Shown here: positions 15,492 to 24,239 of the stretch, one piece after another
Numbering within the stretch: position 1 is the stretch's first letter
Layout of the letters: each line of letters opens with the position of its first letter
From: JBOHBN01 sp050698355
Lineage (GTDB): Bacteria > Actinomycetota > Actinomycetes > Streptosporangiales > WHST01
Direction: 5' to 3'
DNA: 26,093 nt
NCBI GenBank assembly: GCA_050698355.1
Contig: JBOHBN010000316.1
Coordinates: 1 to 26,093 of the forward strand
Notes under the pieces: model-generated
Database searches by the model: none
Told to the model about the DNA's origin: nothing
What the model saw: only the letters and a program-made list of their open reading frames with translations
Made by a program: the position numbers and the translations under genes

Positions 15492-17357
15492 TCACTTGGT
15501 CTTGTACCAATACTCGGGCACCAACGTCTCCAGCGGGTTGTGCACGTATCCGCCGACGTCCGTGGCGACCGCGCCGACCGTGTACGAGTCGGACTCGAAG
15601 ATGACGGGCAACTGCTCCATCGCGTAGTTCTCGTACTTGTACATCGCCTGTGGATCGTTGGTGTGCTCTGTGGCGGCGATCAGCTTGTCCATCTTCGGGT
15701 CGCTGTAGCTGCCCGCGTTCGAGCCCGCACCGGTCTGGAACAACGACTCGCCGGTCGGCAGGTAGTCCGGCGCCCAGACCCAGCTGCCCCAGTTCTCGAC
15801 CTGCCAGTCGCACTTCTTCTGCGACGGCTTGCACGGCACCGCGGCGCCGATCACCGAGTTGAACGGCTTGGACGACATGTTCAGCTTGATGCCGATCTTC
15901 GAGGCGTCCGACTGCAGCTGCTGCATGATCTGGGTGAAGGCGGCCTCACCGTTGGAGTATTCGAAGTCGATGGCGAGCTTCGTGCCTGCCTTGACGCCCT
16001 TGCCACATCCGCCCGGCCCGGTGCCGGGGCTCGTGCAGGTCATCACGCCACCCTGCATCGCCCAGCCGTGGCTGGTGAGCAGCTTCTTCGCCTTGTGCAG
16101 GTTGTGCGGGTAGACCGCCTTGCCGTCCTTGGCCTCGGCGGAGAGCCACTTGTTCTTCGGACGCGGCGGGACGGGACCGTACTGCTCGTAGGCGTAACCG
16201 CGGTGCGCGCTCTTCACGGCGACCGGCTGGTTGATCGTCATCTGCAGCGCCTGCCTGAAGTACAGCTGCCGGAACGTCGGGCCCAGCTCGGGGTTGTTGA
16301 AGTTGAGCGGGAAGTAGACGAACCGCCATGCGTAGCGCGGCGTCAGCCGGTAGTGCGGGCCGGCCGGGTTGTTCTGCGGCACCTCTTGGCTCGCCGGCTT
16401 CTTCGGCAGGTCCTGGGCGGGGATGTAACCGATGTCGATGTCGCCGCCGCCCTTCAGCACGTTGAACTCCGCGGAGTCGCTGGTGAACGGCAGGAACTTG
16501 ATCTTGTCCAGCTTCGGCTTCGGCCTACCGGAGTACTTCTCGTTCGGGACGAGGCTGTAGTGGCCGTCGGAGCTGTAACTGGAGAGCTTCCACGGGCCGT
16601 CGACAACCGACCACAGCTTGCTCTTCACATAGGAGTTCTGGTCCTTGGCCTGCTTGGTGAGGAAGTCGTAGACGGCGTCGCACTTGCTCTGGTCCTTGGT
16701 GCAGCCGCCACTGCCGGGCTTCGCGCCGACACCCGTGACATCCCACGCCATCGGCATCGGGGTGACCTGGGACAGCTCGTTGTAGGTGAACCAGTTGGAC
16801 GAGTACTTGTCGTCCAGCTTGAAGGTCACCTGGCTGTCGCTGTCCTTGGTGACCTTCACGACGTTGTCGGGGAACGCGCCCGGCACGTAGGCGGCCCAGT
16901 TCGCCTTCTCCGCCTTGAGCATGTGCATCCAGAAGATGACGTCGTCCGCGCTGAGCGACTCGCCGTTGGACCACTTCCACGGCTTGAGCTTGATCACGAT
17001 CTCCTTGCCACCGGCCTTGTACTGAGGCGCCTTGGCCGCGGAAAGCCCGTAGTCGACGGTGGGCTGGTCGTTGTGACCGCCGAACCAGTACAGCGGCCGG
17101 TACATCAGCTGCTGCAGGTCGGAGATGTTGTACACGCTGAAGTTGGCCAGCCCGGGCATCGGGAAGATGAAGTTGGGGATTGCGCCCGGCTGCTCGGCGA
17201 TGCTGACCGTGCCGCCCTTGACCGGCTTACCCGTCGCGCCGCCCTGACCCTGGCCCTGGCCACCACCGCCACTACAAGCCGCCGCGGTGACGGCGAGCGC
17301 GGCGAACGCCGCGGCGAGGGTGGTTGCGCGTCGGGACCTGCTGCCGTGTAGTCGCAC
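15492..17357 (-). CDS. Extracellular solute-binding lipoprotein, family 5 (peptide-binding)
   Basis: A 621-residue binding protein that captures substrate outside the membrane and delivers it to the permeases. The signal peptide has a basic start, a hydrophobic core and lipobox TAAAC with Cys28, followed by a Gly/Gln-rich linker (29-45). The family 5 fold begins at GGTVSIAEQPGAIPN. Typical segments include LMYRPLYWFGG, IVIKLKPWKWSNGESLSADDVIFWMHML and the LRQALQMTINQ-like stretch FRQALQMTINQPVAV. The GTG start at 17357 has GGGAAGGG upstream. Cysteine pairs (for example around GGCTKDQSKC and PCKPSQKKC) may form disulfides. Peptides are the likely ligand, but nickel, heme or sugar oligomers occur in the family. 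First gene of the importer operon. Confidence 0.94.
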   Translation of the reverse strand: MRLHGSRSRRATTLAAAFAALAVTAAACSGGGGQGQGQGGATGKPVKGGTVSIAEQPGAIPNFIFPMPGLANFSVYNISDLQQLMYRPLYWFGGHNDQPTVDYGLSAAKAPQYKAGGKEIVIKLKPWKWSNGESLSADDVIFWMHMLKAEKANWAAYVPGAFPDNVVKVTKDSDSQVTFKLDDKYSSNWFTYNELSQVTPMPMAWDVTGVGAKPGSGGCTKDQSKCDAVYDFLTKQAKDQNSYVKSKLWSVVDGPWKLSSYSSDGHYSLVPNEKYSGRPKPKLDKIKFLPFTSDSAEFNVLKGGGDIDIGYIPAQDLPKKPASQEVPQNNPAGPHYRLTPRYAWRFVYFPLNFNNPELGPTFRQLYFRQALQMTINQPVAVKSAHRGYAYEQYGPVPPRPKNKWLSAEAKDGKAVYPHNLHKAKKLLTSHGWAMQGGVMTCTSPGTGPGGCGKGVKAGTKLAIDFEYSNGEAAFTQIMQQLQSDASKIGIKLNMSSKPFNSVIGAAVPCKPSQKKCDWQVENWGSWVWAPDYLPTGESLFQTGAGSNAGSYSDPKMDKLIAATEHTNDPQAMYKYENYAMEQLPVIFESDSYTVGAVATDVGGYVHNPLETLVPEYWYKTK

Positions 17358-17693
17358 CTGGACGCCCTTCCCTGGCCTTCGCTATGGAAATCGCCTGACA
17401 TAATGCCCCTCAGCGAACCGTGAGGCGAGAGGCGTTGCGGGACTGATATCCGCGTCACGGAAGATTTGCACGAGCTTGGTTCGTTCTCCACCAAATAGCC
17501 GCCGAGGCGTGATCTCGATGTAATTTGCGCTTTCGGTCGACGTCCGGACCAAGATCCGTTTCTTCCGGCCGCAACACGCAGTTTTCTACGCGCTACGGCC
17601 ACGCCGAGCGGATCTTGACCTGAAGCATTCGACGACCCGCTGACGACCGGGTCGCATGGCAGGATTGGCGCGGACCGAGAGGAGACCCCCGCC
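17358..17693. promoter_or_regulatory. Divergent intergenic region between the peptide importer operon and the membrane-protein operon
   Basis: A 336-bp region without a credible gene and visibly less GC-rich than its flanks. It must contain promoters for both directions. TTGACC (17615-17620) could be a plus-strand -35, but no good -10 follows. CATTAT (minus strand, about 17403-17398) is a weak -10 candidate for the importer. A plus-strand ribosome site (GAGAGGAG) precedes the GTG at 17694. Nothing further is supported. Confidence 0.5.
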
Positions 17694-18812
17694 GTGACCG
17701 TGCACCCCGTCGCCCTCTCGCGCTCCGGCACCCCGCCCGCCCGGGCGAGCCTGTTCCCGCTGCGGCCCCTGGGCATCGGCGAGGTGCTCGACGCTGCGGT
17801 GACCGTGATGCGGGCGTACCCGAAGATCAGCATCGGCGTCTCGGCGCTGATGTACGGCTGCGTCACCGCGCTCGTCGCGGCGGCGGCCGGCACGGTGGTC
17901 GTGGGCGCGTTCGTGAGCGACAGCGCGCTCGTCCAGACCGTCGCCCTGACGCTCGGCGGCATCGGCATCACCGCCGCGTCACTGCTGCGCAACGCCGTGC
18001 AGATGCTCGGCGCCGCGGTGCTCAGCTCGTTCATGGCCGGGATCGTCGGGCGCGCGGCGCTCGGCAGGCCGGCGACCGTCCGCACCGAATGGCGCGAGAC
18101 GAAACGGAGCCTGGGTTGGCTGGTGCTGTTCTGGGTGATCGTGTCGTTCGCCGTCCTCCCGCCTGCGATCCTCGTGCTCGTCCTCGGCGCGGCGACGCTC
18201 GACGCGTTGCCGACGGCCGGGCCGTACGTGTTCGTCGCGCTGCTCGTGCTGCTGGCCGGAGCGGCGCTGTTCTTCCTCGCGCAGCTGTGGCTGGCACCGG
18301 CGGCGATCGTGCTCGAACGGGTGCACGTGCTCCGCGGCTTCAAGCGCTCCTGGCAGCTCAACGCCGGCGCGCGCTGGCGCGCGACCTGGATCTGCGCGCT
18401 CACGGGCCTCATGTGCCTGCTCGTCTACTTCGCGATCTCCGCGGGCCTGTTCTCGATGCTGAACCTCGTCGCTACCGCCTTCGGCTCCATCGCCTCCACC
18501 GCGGTGCTCGTCATCAGCATCCTCGTCGCCCTCTACCTGGGAGCGCTGCTCGTGGGCACGGTGTGCACGCCGTTCGTCTCGGTCGTTCCCGCCGTGGCGT
18601 ACCTCGACATGCGCATGCGCGCCGAGGGTCTCGACCTGACGCTTCGTGAGCTGCGTACGGACACCCGCGAGATCCCGCCGTGGGCCGTACTCGTCGGCCC
18701 GGGTTCGCCGTTCGCCGCGCCGGGCGACCCACGCCCACCCGAACCACCGCCCGGCGTGCGCCCCGTGCCGGTGCCCCCGCCCGTCGCACCTCCGCACGCC
18801 GTGGGCGGTTGA
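17694..18812 (+). CDS. Multi-pass membrane protein, GPDPase-membrane-domain-like
   Basis: A 372-residue integral membrane protein of unknown function. It opens with LFPLRPLGIGEVLDAAVTVMRAYPK (20-44), a pattern common in actinobacterial proteins annotated with the membrane domain of glycerophosphoryl diester phosphodiesterase; no catalytic phosphodiesterase domain is present. About six helices are visible (roughly 48-75, 84-115, 142-168, 178-205, 230-258, 266-300). Between them lie the conserved APAAIVLERVHVLRGFKRSWQL (201-222) and a final YLDMRMRAEGLDLTLRELR (303-321). The C-terminal tail is rich in proline. GTG 17694 has GAGAGGAG nine bases upstream. It begins the operon, and the DUF4129 gene starts one base after its stop. 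A role at the membrane with the MoxR/DUF58 proteins is inferred from context only. Confidence 0.85.
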   Translation: MTVHPVALSRSGTPPARASLFPLRPLGIGEVLDAAVTVMRAYPKISIGVSALMYGCVTALVAAAAGTVVVGAFVSDSALVQTVALTLGGIGITAASLLRNAVQMLGAAVLSSFMAGIVGRAALGRPATVRTEWRETKRSLGWLVLFWVIVSFAVLPPAILVLVLGAATLDALPTAGPYVFVALLVLLAGAALFFLAQLWLAPAAIVLERVHVLRGFKRSWQLNAGARWRATWICALTGLMCLLVYFAISAGLFSMLNLVATAFGSIASTAVLVISILVALYLGALLVGTVCTPFVSVVPAVAYLDMRMRAEGLDLTLRELRTDTREIPPWAVLVGPGSPFAAPGDPRPPEPPPGVRPVPVPPPVAPPHAVGG

Positions 18813-18813
18813 C

Positions 18814-19446
18814 GTGGTACCGATCGATGTCGGCAGGGACGAGGCGCGCCGCGCCGCGCAGCACGAGCTGGAGAAGGCCGTCTACCACGCGCACGAGCCG
18901 GGCCCGCTGGAACGGCTGCGCCAGGAGCTGATGGAACTCATCGGCCGGTTGCTGCACGCCGCCGACGGCACCAACCCGAGCGGCTGGGTCGGCCTGCTCA
19001 TCATCGTCCTGCTCGTCATCGGAATCATCCTGCTCGTACGGCACCGGGCCGGCCGGATCCAGCGCAACCGGCGCCGCGCGCGAGAGGGCGTACTGGACGA
19101 GACGGCCCGGCGCACCGCCGCCGAGCACCGCGCCGCCGCCGTCCGCCACGCCGCCGAGGAGGACTGGGCCGAGGCCATCCGCGACCGGATGCGCGCGATC
19201 GCGCTGTCGCTGGAGGAGCGGGCGCTGCTCGACCACCGCCCCGGAAGGACCGCCGACGAGATCGCCCGCGACGCCGGCGAGCGGCTGCCCGGCCTGGTCG
19301 AGGAGCTGCGCGCGGCGGCCCGCACCTTCGACGACGTCTGGTACGGCGGGCATACCGCGACCCGTGCCGAGTACGACCGGATCACCGCCGTCGACGAACG
19401 GGTGCGCGAGGCGAAGCCCGTACTCGATTCGGCGGACCGCTCGTGA
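18814..19446 (+). CDS. DUF4129 domain membrane protein
   Basis: A 210-residue protein with a short N-terminal amphipathic region, one transmembrane helix (about 57-76: SGWVGLLIIVLLVIGIILLV), a basic stop-transfer stretch (RHRAGRIQRNRRRAR) and a cytoplasmic C-terminal DUF4129 domain (about 108-182: AVRHAAEEDWAEAIRDRMRAIALSLEERALLDHRPGRTADEIARDAG, then TFDDVWYGG). DUF4129 often occurs with DUF58, transglutaminase-like and MoxR proteins; its biochemical role is unknown. GTG 18814 is chosen because it lies one base after the preceding stop (TGACGTG), pointing to coupled translation. The frame is open further upstream but overlaps the previous gene. Its stop overlaps the next start by four bases (GTGA). 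Confidence 0.9.
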   Translation: MVPIDVGRDEARRAAQHELEKAVYHAHEPGPLERLRQELMELIGRLLHAADGTNPSGWVGLLIIVLLVIGIILLVRHRAGRIQRNRRRAREGVLDETARRTAAEHRAAAVRHAAEEDWAEAIRDRMRAIALSLEERALLDHRPGRTADEIARDAGERLPGLVEELRAAARTFDDVWYGGHTATRAEYDRITAVDERVREAKPVLDSADRS

Positions 19447-20596
19447 CGGCGAGCACGGCGCTCGGCCCGACCGGCCGGGGCACCTGGCGAGCGTCGCGGC
19501 CGATGCTGGTGTCCGCGCTGGCGCTGGTCGCCGTCATCGCCGTCTCGCTGCTCGTCACGTTCAGCCAGCAACCCAACCAGGAGGCGCTCTCGACGGAGTC
19601 CGCCGCGCCGGACGGCACGCGCGCGCTGGCCGAACTGCTGGACGACCGGGGCGTGACGGTGCACGAGTCGGACGACCCGCACGCGGCCGCCGACGACGCG
19701 ACCGCAAGTACGACGCTCGTCCTCGCCGACACGGTCTACCTCACCGACAAGGCCGCGCATGCGGTGGCGGCCAGCGCGGCGGACCTCGTGCTGATCCGCC
19801 CGGCATCCACCCGGCTCGCGGAGATCACCGATCGCGTCGAGCAGAGCGGCTCCAACACGCAGGACTCGACAAAGCCCGGCTGCTCGTTACACGTCGCCGT
19901 CCGGGCCGGGCGGGCCGAGCTCGGCGGTGCCACGTACAAGCTGACGGGGTCGCGTGCCGGCGCGATCCGCTGCTACCGCTCCGACGACGGCTTCGGGTTG
20001 GTGCGGCTGCGCGATTCCGGACGCACCATCACGGTGATCGGCTCGACGCTCCCGTTCCTCAACGAGCACCTGGACGAGCAGGGCAACGCGGCACTCGCCT
20101 TGAACCTGCTCGGCGCCCACGAGGACCTCACCTGGCTGCTGCCCGATCCGGAATCGTCGGGCGGCGTGCAGACCGGGTCGTTCTCCGACCTCATCGCCTA
20201 CCCCGTGCGGCTGTCGCTGTTCGGCCTGGTGGTCGCGGTCGTCCTGCTCGCGTTCGCGCGCGGCCGCCGGCTCGGCCCCGTCGTGTCCGAGCGCCTCCCC
20301 GTCGTGGTGCGGGCGGCGGAGACCACCGAGGGACGGGCCCGGCTCTACCGGTCGCTGCGCGCCAGACCGCGCGCCGCGGGCGCGCTGCGCGGCGGGACGA
20401 TCTCGCGGCTGCGCCGGCTGCTCGGCCTGCCCAGGCGAACGGAACCGGTGGCCGTCGTCGCGGCGATCACGAGCAGGACCGGCCGCGAGCCCGCGAACGT
20501 CCACGCCTTGCTCTACGGTGACTCACCTGACGACGACGCCGGCCTCGTACGGCTGGCAGACGAGCTGGACACGCTTGAAGGGCAGGTACGCCGATC

Positions 20597-20600
<4 letters not shown>
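19443..20600 (+). CDS. DUF4350 domain membrane protein
   Basis: A 385-residue protein with an N-terminal transmembrane helix (about 22-42), a large presumably extracytoplasmic domain (about 50-250) and a second helix (about 255-275, SLFGLVVAVVLLAFARG) leading to a basic cytoplasmic tail. The DUF4350 region shows PDGTRALAELLDDRGVTVHESDD (55-77), VLADTVYLTDKAAHAV and ITVIGSTLPFLNEHLDEQGNAALALNLLG. DUF4350 resembles a Rossmann-like or glutamine-amidotransferase-like fold, used in several systems as a ligand- or partner-binding module; no catalytic residue is evident. GTG 19443 overlaps the DUF4129 stop, and its own stop overlaps the moxR GTG. All three therefore behave as one coupled unit. Confidence 0.88.
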
Positions 20601-21651
<1,051 letters not shown>

Positions 21652-21652
<1 letters not shown>

Positions 21653-21723
21653 TGCCGGCCCCCGTCAAGTTGTCAGTGCGTGGTCGAGCTATAGCTCGAC
21701 CACGCACTGACAAGGTGCGGTAA
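21652..21723 (+). other. 23-codon frame linking moxR to DUF58, encoded across the palindrome
   Basis: An ATG overlapping the moxR stop opens a frame (MPAPVKLSVRGRAIARPRTD, then KVR) that runs through the 44-bp palindrome. It stops at TAA 21721-21723, two bases before the DUF58 GTG. It may be the relic of the original DUF58 start, or it may pass ribosomes from moxR to DUF58. A functional peptide is unlikely. Confidence 0.4.
21670..21713. repeat. Perfect 44-bp palindrome between moxR and DUF58
   Basis: The two 22-base halves are exact complements with no loop; the centre is GAGCTATAGCTC (21686-21697) and the outer ends are TTGTCAG (21670-21676) and CTGACAA (21707-21713). CAAG occurs immediately before it (21666-21669) and again at its right end (21711-21714). 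In RNA it would fold into a very stable hairpin. See findings for the insertion argument. Confidence 0.9.
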
Positions 21724-21725
21724 CC

Positions 21726-23051
21726 GTGGCGCTGACCGTGCGGGTCGCGCTCGCTGCGCTGGTCGTGGCGGCGCTGGTGCTCGTGATCCCCGGCGGCTGG
21801 TGGGTGCTGCTCACCGGGTGGGGCGTACTGCTCGCCGCCTGCGTGGTCGACGTCCTGCTGGCCGGCAGCGTACGAGCCCTGCACTTGGAGAGGTCGGGCG
21901 ACGAGTCCTGCCGGCTGGACTCCTCCGCGACTGTCACGCTGACCGTCGACAACCCCAGGAGTAGGCGGGTGCACGGGCTGCTTCGCGATGCCTGGCCGCC
22001 GAGCGCCGGCGCGGCCCCGCGAAGGCACCGCATCGACATCCCGGCCGGTGAGCGGCGCCGGGTCGAGACCACGCTCGTCCCCCGCCGCCGCGGCGACCGC
22101 GTGCCGGTAAGGGTCACCGTCCGCGCGTACGGCCCGCTCGGCCTGGTGGCGCGGCAGGGCAGCCACCTGGTGCCGTGGCGTGTACGGGTGCTGCCCGCGT
22201 TCCCCAGCCGCAAGCACCTGCCCGCCAAGCTCGCGAAGCTGCGCGAGGTCGACGGCCGGCAGGCGGCGCGGATACGCGGCCAGGGCACCGAGTTCGACTC
22301 GTTGCGCGAGTACGTCGTCGGTGACGACGTACGCTCGATCGACTGGCGGGCCACCGCGCGACGGCTCGGCGGCGAGGCGGCCGGTGGCGGCGGCTCGGCG
22401 GTCGTCGTACGCACCTGGCGGCCGGAGCGCGACCGGCGCATCCTCATCGTCCTCGACACGGGCCGTACGTCGGCCGGCCGCGTCGGCGACATCCCGCGCC
22501 TCGACGCCGGCATGGACGCCGCACTGCTGCTGACCGCGCTCGCCTCCCGGGTCGGTGACCGGGTGGACTTCCTCGCGTACGACCGGGACGTGCGCGCCCA
22601 GGTACGCCAGCGGTCGGGGACCCGTGTGCTGCACGCGGTCGTCGAGGCGATGGCGCCGCTCGAACCGAACCTGGTCGAGCTCGACCCGGTCGGGCTCACT
22701 GCCGTGGCCCTGCGCGAGGCCCGACAGCGCAGCCTGGTCGTGCTGCTCACCGACCTCGCCGCGAGCGCGCTGGAGGACAGCCTGCTCCCCCGGCTCCCGC
22801 TGTGGACCGCGAAGCACTTGGTGCTCGTGGCGGCGGTGGCCGACCCCCGGGTCGCGGAGATGAGCCGCGAGCGCGGCGACGCCCCGGCCGTGTACGAGGC
22901 GGCGGCCGCGGAGCGTACGACGAGCGACCGGCAGCGGCTCACCGCTCTCCTGCAGGCGGGCGGCGCCGAGGTCGTCGACGCCGGCCCGCACGAGATCGCC
23001 CCCGCCCTCGCCGACCGCTACATCGCGCTCAAGGCCGCCGGTCGCCTGTAG
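21726..23051 (+). CDS. DUF58 (VWA-like) membrane-anchored protein
   Basis: A 441-residue protein. Two N-terminal transmembrane helices (about 5-22 and 27-46) precede a beta-rich domain (55-155). The DUF58 hallmark FDSLREYVVGDDVRSIDWRATARR (190-213) follows, then a VWA-like fold starting RILIVLDTGRTSAGRVG (238-254). The metal site DxSxS of classic VWA domains appears here as DTGRT, a partial match. DUF58 proteins usually accompany MoxR ATPases and may be their targets. The start is GTG 21726. An AAGG lies about ten bases upstream at the edge of the palindrome, and the TAA of the small upstream frame ends two bases before it. The true ancestral start may have been the TGATG at 21652. Confidence 0.93.
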   Translation: MALTVRVALAALVVAALVLVIPGGWWVLLTGWGVLLAACVVDVLLAGSVRALHLERSGDESCRLDSSATVTLTVDNPRSRRVHGLLRDAWPPSAGAAPRRHRIDIPAGERRRVETTLVPRRRGDRVPVRVTVRAYGPLGLVARQGSHLVPWRVRVLPAFPSRKHLPAKLAKLREVDGRQAARIRGQGTEFDSLREYVVGDDVRSIDWRATARRLGGEAAGGGGSAVVVRTWRPERDRRILIVLDTGRTSAGRVGDIPRLDAGMDAALLLTALASRVGDRVDFLAYDRDVRAQVRQRSGTRVLHAVVEAMAPLEPNLVELDPVGLTAVALREARQRSLVVLLTDLAASALEDSLLPRLPLWTAKHLVLVAAVADPRVAEMSRERGDAPAVYEAAAAERTTSDRQRLTALLQAGGAEVVDAGPHEIAPALADRYIALKAAGRL

Positions 23052-23084
23052 TAACCCCAACCCATTACAGCGCGAACGCCCCAA

Positions 23085-23245
23085 GACCTCGGTGACCGAG
23101 GTCAAGGTACCGGCCCGAAAGCTCCGTGCGGACCGGTTCACATGGCGAAGCCGCGCCGCGCGAAGCGCTCTGGTCGGGTTCGCCATGTGAATCACCGACG
23201 TCCTTAACCGTTACCGTTCTAACCGCTACCCATCCCACGGGATGG
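23085..23245. terminator. Hairpin cluster between convergent genes (probable bidirectional terminator)
   Basis: The 197-bp gap between DUF58 and the reductase gene contains three stems. GACCTCGG/CCGAGGTC (23085-23092 with 23096-23103) has a 3-base loop. TTCACATGGCGAA/TTCGCCATGTGAA (23137-23149 with 23179-23191) is a perfect 13-bp pair around 29 bases. CCATCCC/GGGATGG (23230-23236 with 23239-23245) lies just beyond the reductase stop. Convergent transcription makes termination the likeliest role. A short AACCGTTACCGTTCTAACCG repeat lies between the second and third stems. Confidence 0.65.
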
Positions 23246-23248
23246 TTA

Positions 23249-24214
23249 CTACAGCGCCTCGCGGCCGTGCGGCTCCCGCCAGCCCGAGAGGTCCGGGCCC
23301 TTGGGAACGATGCCGGTCGGGTTGATCGCGCCGTGCGTGCCGTAGTAGTGCCGCTTGATGTGGTCGAAGTCGACGGTCTCGCCGAAGCCGGGCATCTGGA
23401 ACAGGTCCCGGGCGTACGCCCACAGCACCGGCGACTCGGTCAGCTTGTTGCGGTTGCACTTGAAGTGCCCGTGGTAGACGGCGTCGAAGCGGACGAGCGT
23501 GGTGAACAGCCTGATGTCCGCCTCGGTGAGCCGGTCGCCGGTGAGGTACCGCTGGCCGGCAAGCCGTTCGGCCAGCCGGTCGAGCGTGCCGAACAGCCCG
23601 TCGTACGCCTCCTCGTACGCCTGCTGCGAGGACGCGAACCCGGCCTTGTACACCCCGTTGTTCACGTCGCGGTAGACCACGGCATTGACCGCCTCGACGT
23701 CCTCGCGCAGGTCCGCCGGGTACAGGTCGGGTGCGCCCGGCTCGTGGTGCGCCCACCACTGCGACTCCAGGTCGAGGGTCAGCTGCGGGAAGTCGTTGGT
23801 CACCACCATCCCGGTCTTCGTGTCGACCAGCGCGGGGACGGTCACCCGGCCGGAGAACGACGGGTCGGTGCGGTGGTACGCCTCGGACAGGAACTCGATG
23901 CCCAGCACCGGGTCGCGGTCGCCCTCGTCCAGGGTGAAGCGCCAACCGCGCTCGTCGCGGATCGGGTCGACGACCGCGAGCCCGATCGCGTCCTGCAGGC
24001 CGAGCAGCTCGCGTACGATCACCGACCGGTGCGCCCAGGGGCAGGCGAGGGACACGACGAGGCGGTACCTGCCCGGCTCCACCGGCCAGCCGCTCGACCC
24101 GTCCGCGGTCACCCGGTCGGTGAACCTGTTCTGCTGCCGGGTGAACTCGCCCTTGCTGGTCTCGCGTACGAACTGCGCTTTCCTTCCCCCGAGGGGGTCC
24201 CGCGGTGCGCTCAT
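23249..24214 (-). CDS. Glutathionyl-hydroquinone reductase-like protein (Xi-class GST family)
   Basis: A 321-residue soluble enzyme of the Xi-class GST/YqjG family. Characterised members remove glutathione from glutathionyl-hydroquinones through a cysteine. The active-site motif CPWAHR begins at Cys58 (VVSLACPWAHRSVIVRELLGL). The thioredoxin-like domain ends with RVTVPALVDTKTGMVVTND, and the all-helical domain shows VNNGVYKAGFASSQQAYEEA, YLTGDRLTEADIRLFTTLVRFDAVYHGHFKCN and HIKRHYYGTHGAINPTGIVPKGP. Start ATG 24214 matches the family; a longer open frame to 24364 has no homology-like sequence. Actinobacteria mostly use mycothiol instead of glutathione, so the natural thiol may differ. It splits what is otherwise a conserved DUF58-SpoIIM-RDD block. 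Confidence 0.93.
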   Translation of the reverse strand: MSAPRDPLGGRKAQFVRETSKGEFTRQQNRFTDRVTADGSSGWPVEPGRYRLVVSLACPWAHRSVIVRELLGLQDAIGLAVVDPIRDERGWRFTLDEGDRDPVLGIEFLSEAYHRTDPSFSGRVTVPALVDTKTGMVVTNDFPQLTLDLESQWWAHHEPGAPDLYPADLREDVEAVNAVVYRDVNNGVYKAGFASSQQAYEEAYDGLFGTLDRLAERLAGQRYLTGDRLTEADIRLFTTLVRFDAVYHGHFKCNRNKLTESPVLWAYARDLFQMPGFGETVDFDHIKRHYYGTHGAINPTGIVPKGPDLSGWREPHGREAL

Positions 24215-24239
24215 ACCCCGACCGTATGCCGCGTGCTGC

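Noticed and set aside
15540..17351. 603-codon plus-strand open frame opposite the binding-protein gene
   Set aside because: Low-complexity Arg/Val/Leu/His composition and no recognisable motif; the minus-strand protein has a full lipoprotein signal and family 5 features.
17550..17617. 9-bp inverted repeat CAAGATCCG/CGGATCTTG in the importer upstream region
   Set aside because: Short arms 50 bases apart are expected by chance several times in a window of this size.
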